A stretch of 6,328 nt of DNA from Erysipelotrichaceae bacterium (GTDB taxonomy: Bacteria; Bacillota_I; Bacilli_A; RFN20; CAG-826), in the NCBI GenBank assembly GCA_031271635.1, contig JAISVG010000003.1:1-6328 (forward strand). The letters run 5' to 3'. The notes beneath the pieces are model-generated. The model had not been told where the DNA came from and searched no databases. It saw only the letters and a program-made list of their open reading frames with translations. Positions 6,019-6,328 of the stretch are shown here, one piece after another (the first letter of the stretch is position 1; each line of letters starts with the position of its first letter). Made by a program: the position numbers and the translations under genes.

Positions 6019-6328
6019 ATGAAAGCAAAACATTTAGTATTATTACCTTTAAGTGCTTTATTACTCATTGGTTGTCAAAAAACCCCACCAGTAGCGCCGG
6101 GTGAAGTGTATCGCGAAATCTTACTCAATAACGCTGAAGAACCGACCTTGCATCAAAACTATGGGGCGGTGATTAGCGAAAATTTCCCGGCGGGAATTCG
6201 TTTTAGTACCGACCTCCATAATGGTTACGCAATCTTACAAGATAGTGCGACTAGTGCCTATACTTTAGTAGACTTAAATACCGTTTCGGTGGTTTTTAAT
6301 TTTCTTAACTGGACAACGGTATCTGGTA
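6019..6328 (+). CDS. Second lipoprotein, paralog of the preceding gene (3' end outside window)
   Basis: The ATG at 6019 has AGGAG at 6009-6013, overlapping the TAG of the preceding gene, so the two are one transcription unit. The 103 visible residues begin with a lipoprotein signal peptide (MKAKHLVLL..., lipobox LIGC, lipidated Cys at 19). The mature start GEVYREILLNNA matches EDVYLEILGNNA of the first protein. A later stretch also matches, with P-x-G, then T, then A-T-x-x-Y, then D-L in the same order and almost the same spacing. It is a tandem paralog, expected to lie on the same membrane face. The frame is open to the window end; full length is unknown. Function is not recognised. Confidence 0.88.
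   Translation, partial: MKAKHLVLLPLSALLLIGCQKTPPVAPGEVYREILLNNAEEPTLHQNYGAVISENFPAGIRFSTDLHNGYAILQDSATSAYTLVDLNTVSVVFNFLNWTTVSG

Noticed and set aside
1..6328. Mobile elements, CRISPR arrays, tRNA or rRNA genes
   Set aside because: I saw no transposase-like reading frame, regular direct repeats, terminal inverted repeats or cloverleaf-like pattern on either strand.

Overview
The window looks like a chromosomal segment from an AT-rich bacterium of the Bacillota/Mycoplasmatota type. Evidence for this is the ezrA - cysteine desulfurase - thiI gene order known from Bacilli, the infC-rpmI-rplT operon with an attenuator leader, strong AGGAGG-type ribosome binding sites, and lipoproteins with classic lipoboxes. 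Trp is encoded by TGG, and TGA ends the desulfurase gene at the expected family length, so the standard bacterial code applies and this is not a TGA=Trp mycoplasma. A deep-branching Bacilli lineage (Acholeplasma-, Erysipelotrichia- or RF39-like) is an inference only.

Layout. (1) Positions 1-2893, plus strand: the C-terminal part of the division regulator EzrA, a NifZ/IscS-type cysteine desulfurase starting on the base after the ezrA stop, and thiI overlapping the desulfurase by 4 bases. The desulfurase and ThiI together form the sulfur relay for 4-thiouridine in tRNA. thiI is split by a -1 frame change near 1938-1940, with a dnaX-type A AAA AAG heptamer in phase just upstream. (2) Positions 2892-2926: a hairpin terminator between convergent operons. 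(3) Positions 4220-2945, minus strand: a sigma-A promoter, a roughly 130-base leader with a terminator and a candidate antiterminator (L20-leader type), then infC, rpmI and rplT. infC has no ATG, GTG or TTG at the proper N-terminus and seems to start at CTG 4055. (4) Positions 4056-4357: a divergent control region with two opposed promoters and spaced A/T tracts. (5) Positions 4358-6328, plus strand: two tandem, related lipoprotein genes. The first is complete and carries a WG-like repeat; the second runs off the window end.

Most of the window is conserved housekeeping sequence. The points most worth a second look are the thiI frame change, the CTG start and attenuator of infC, and the uncharacterised lipoprotein pair. 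I saw no mobile element, CRISPR array, tRNA or rRNA, and no evidence of a wholly new system.
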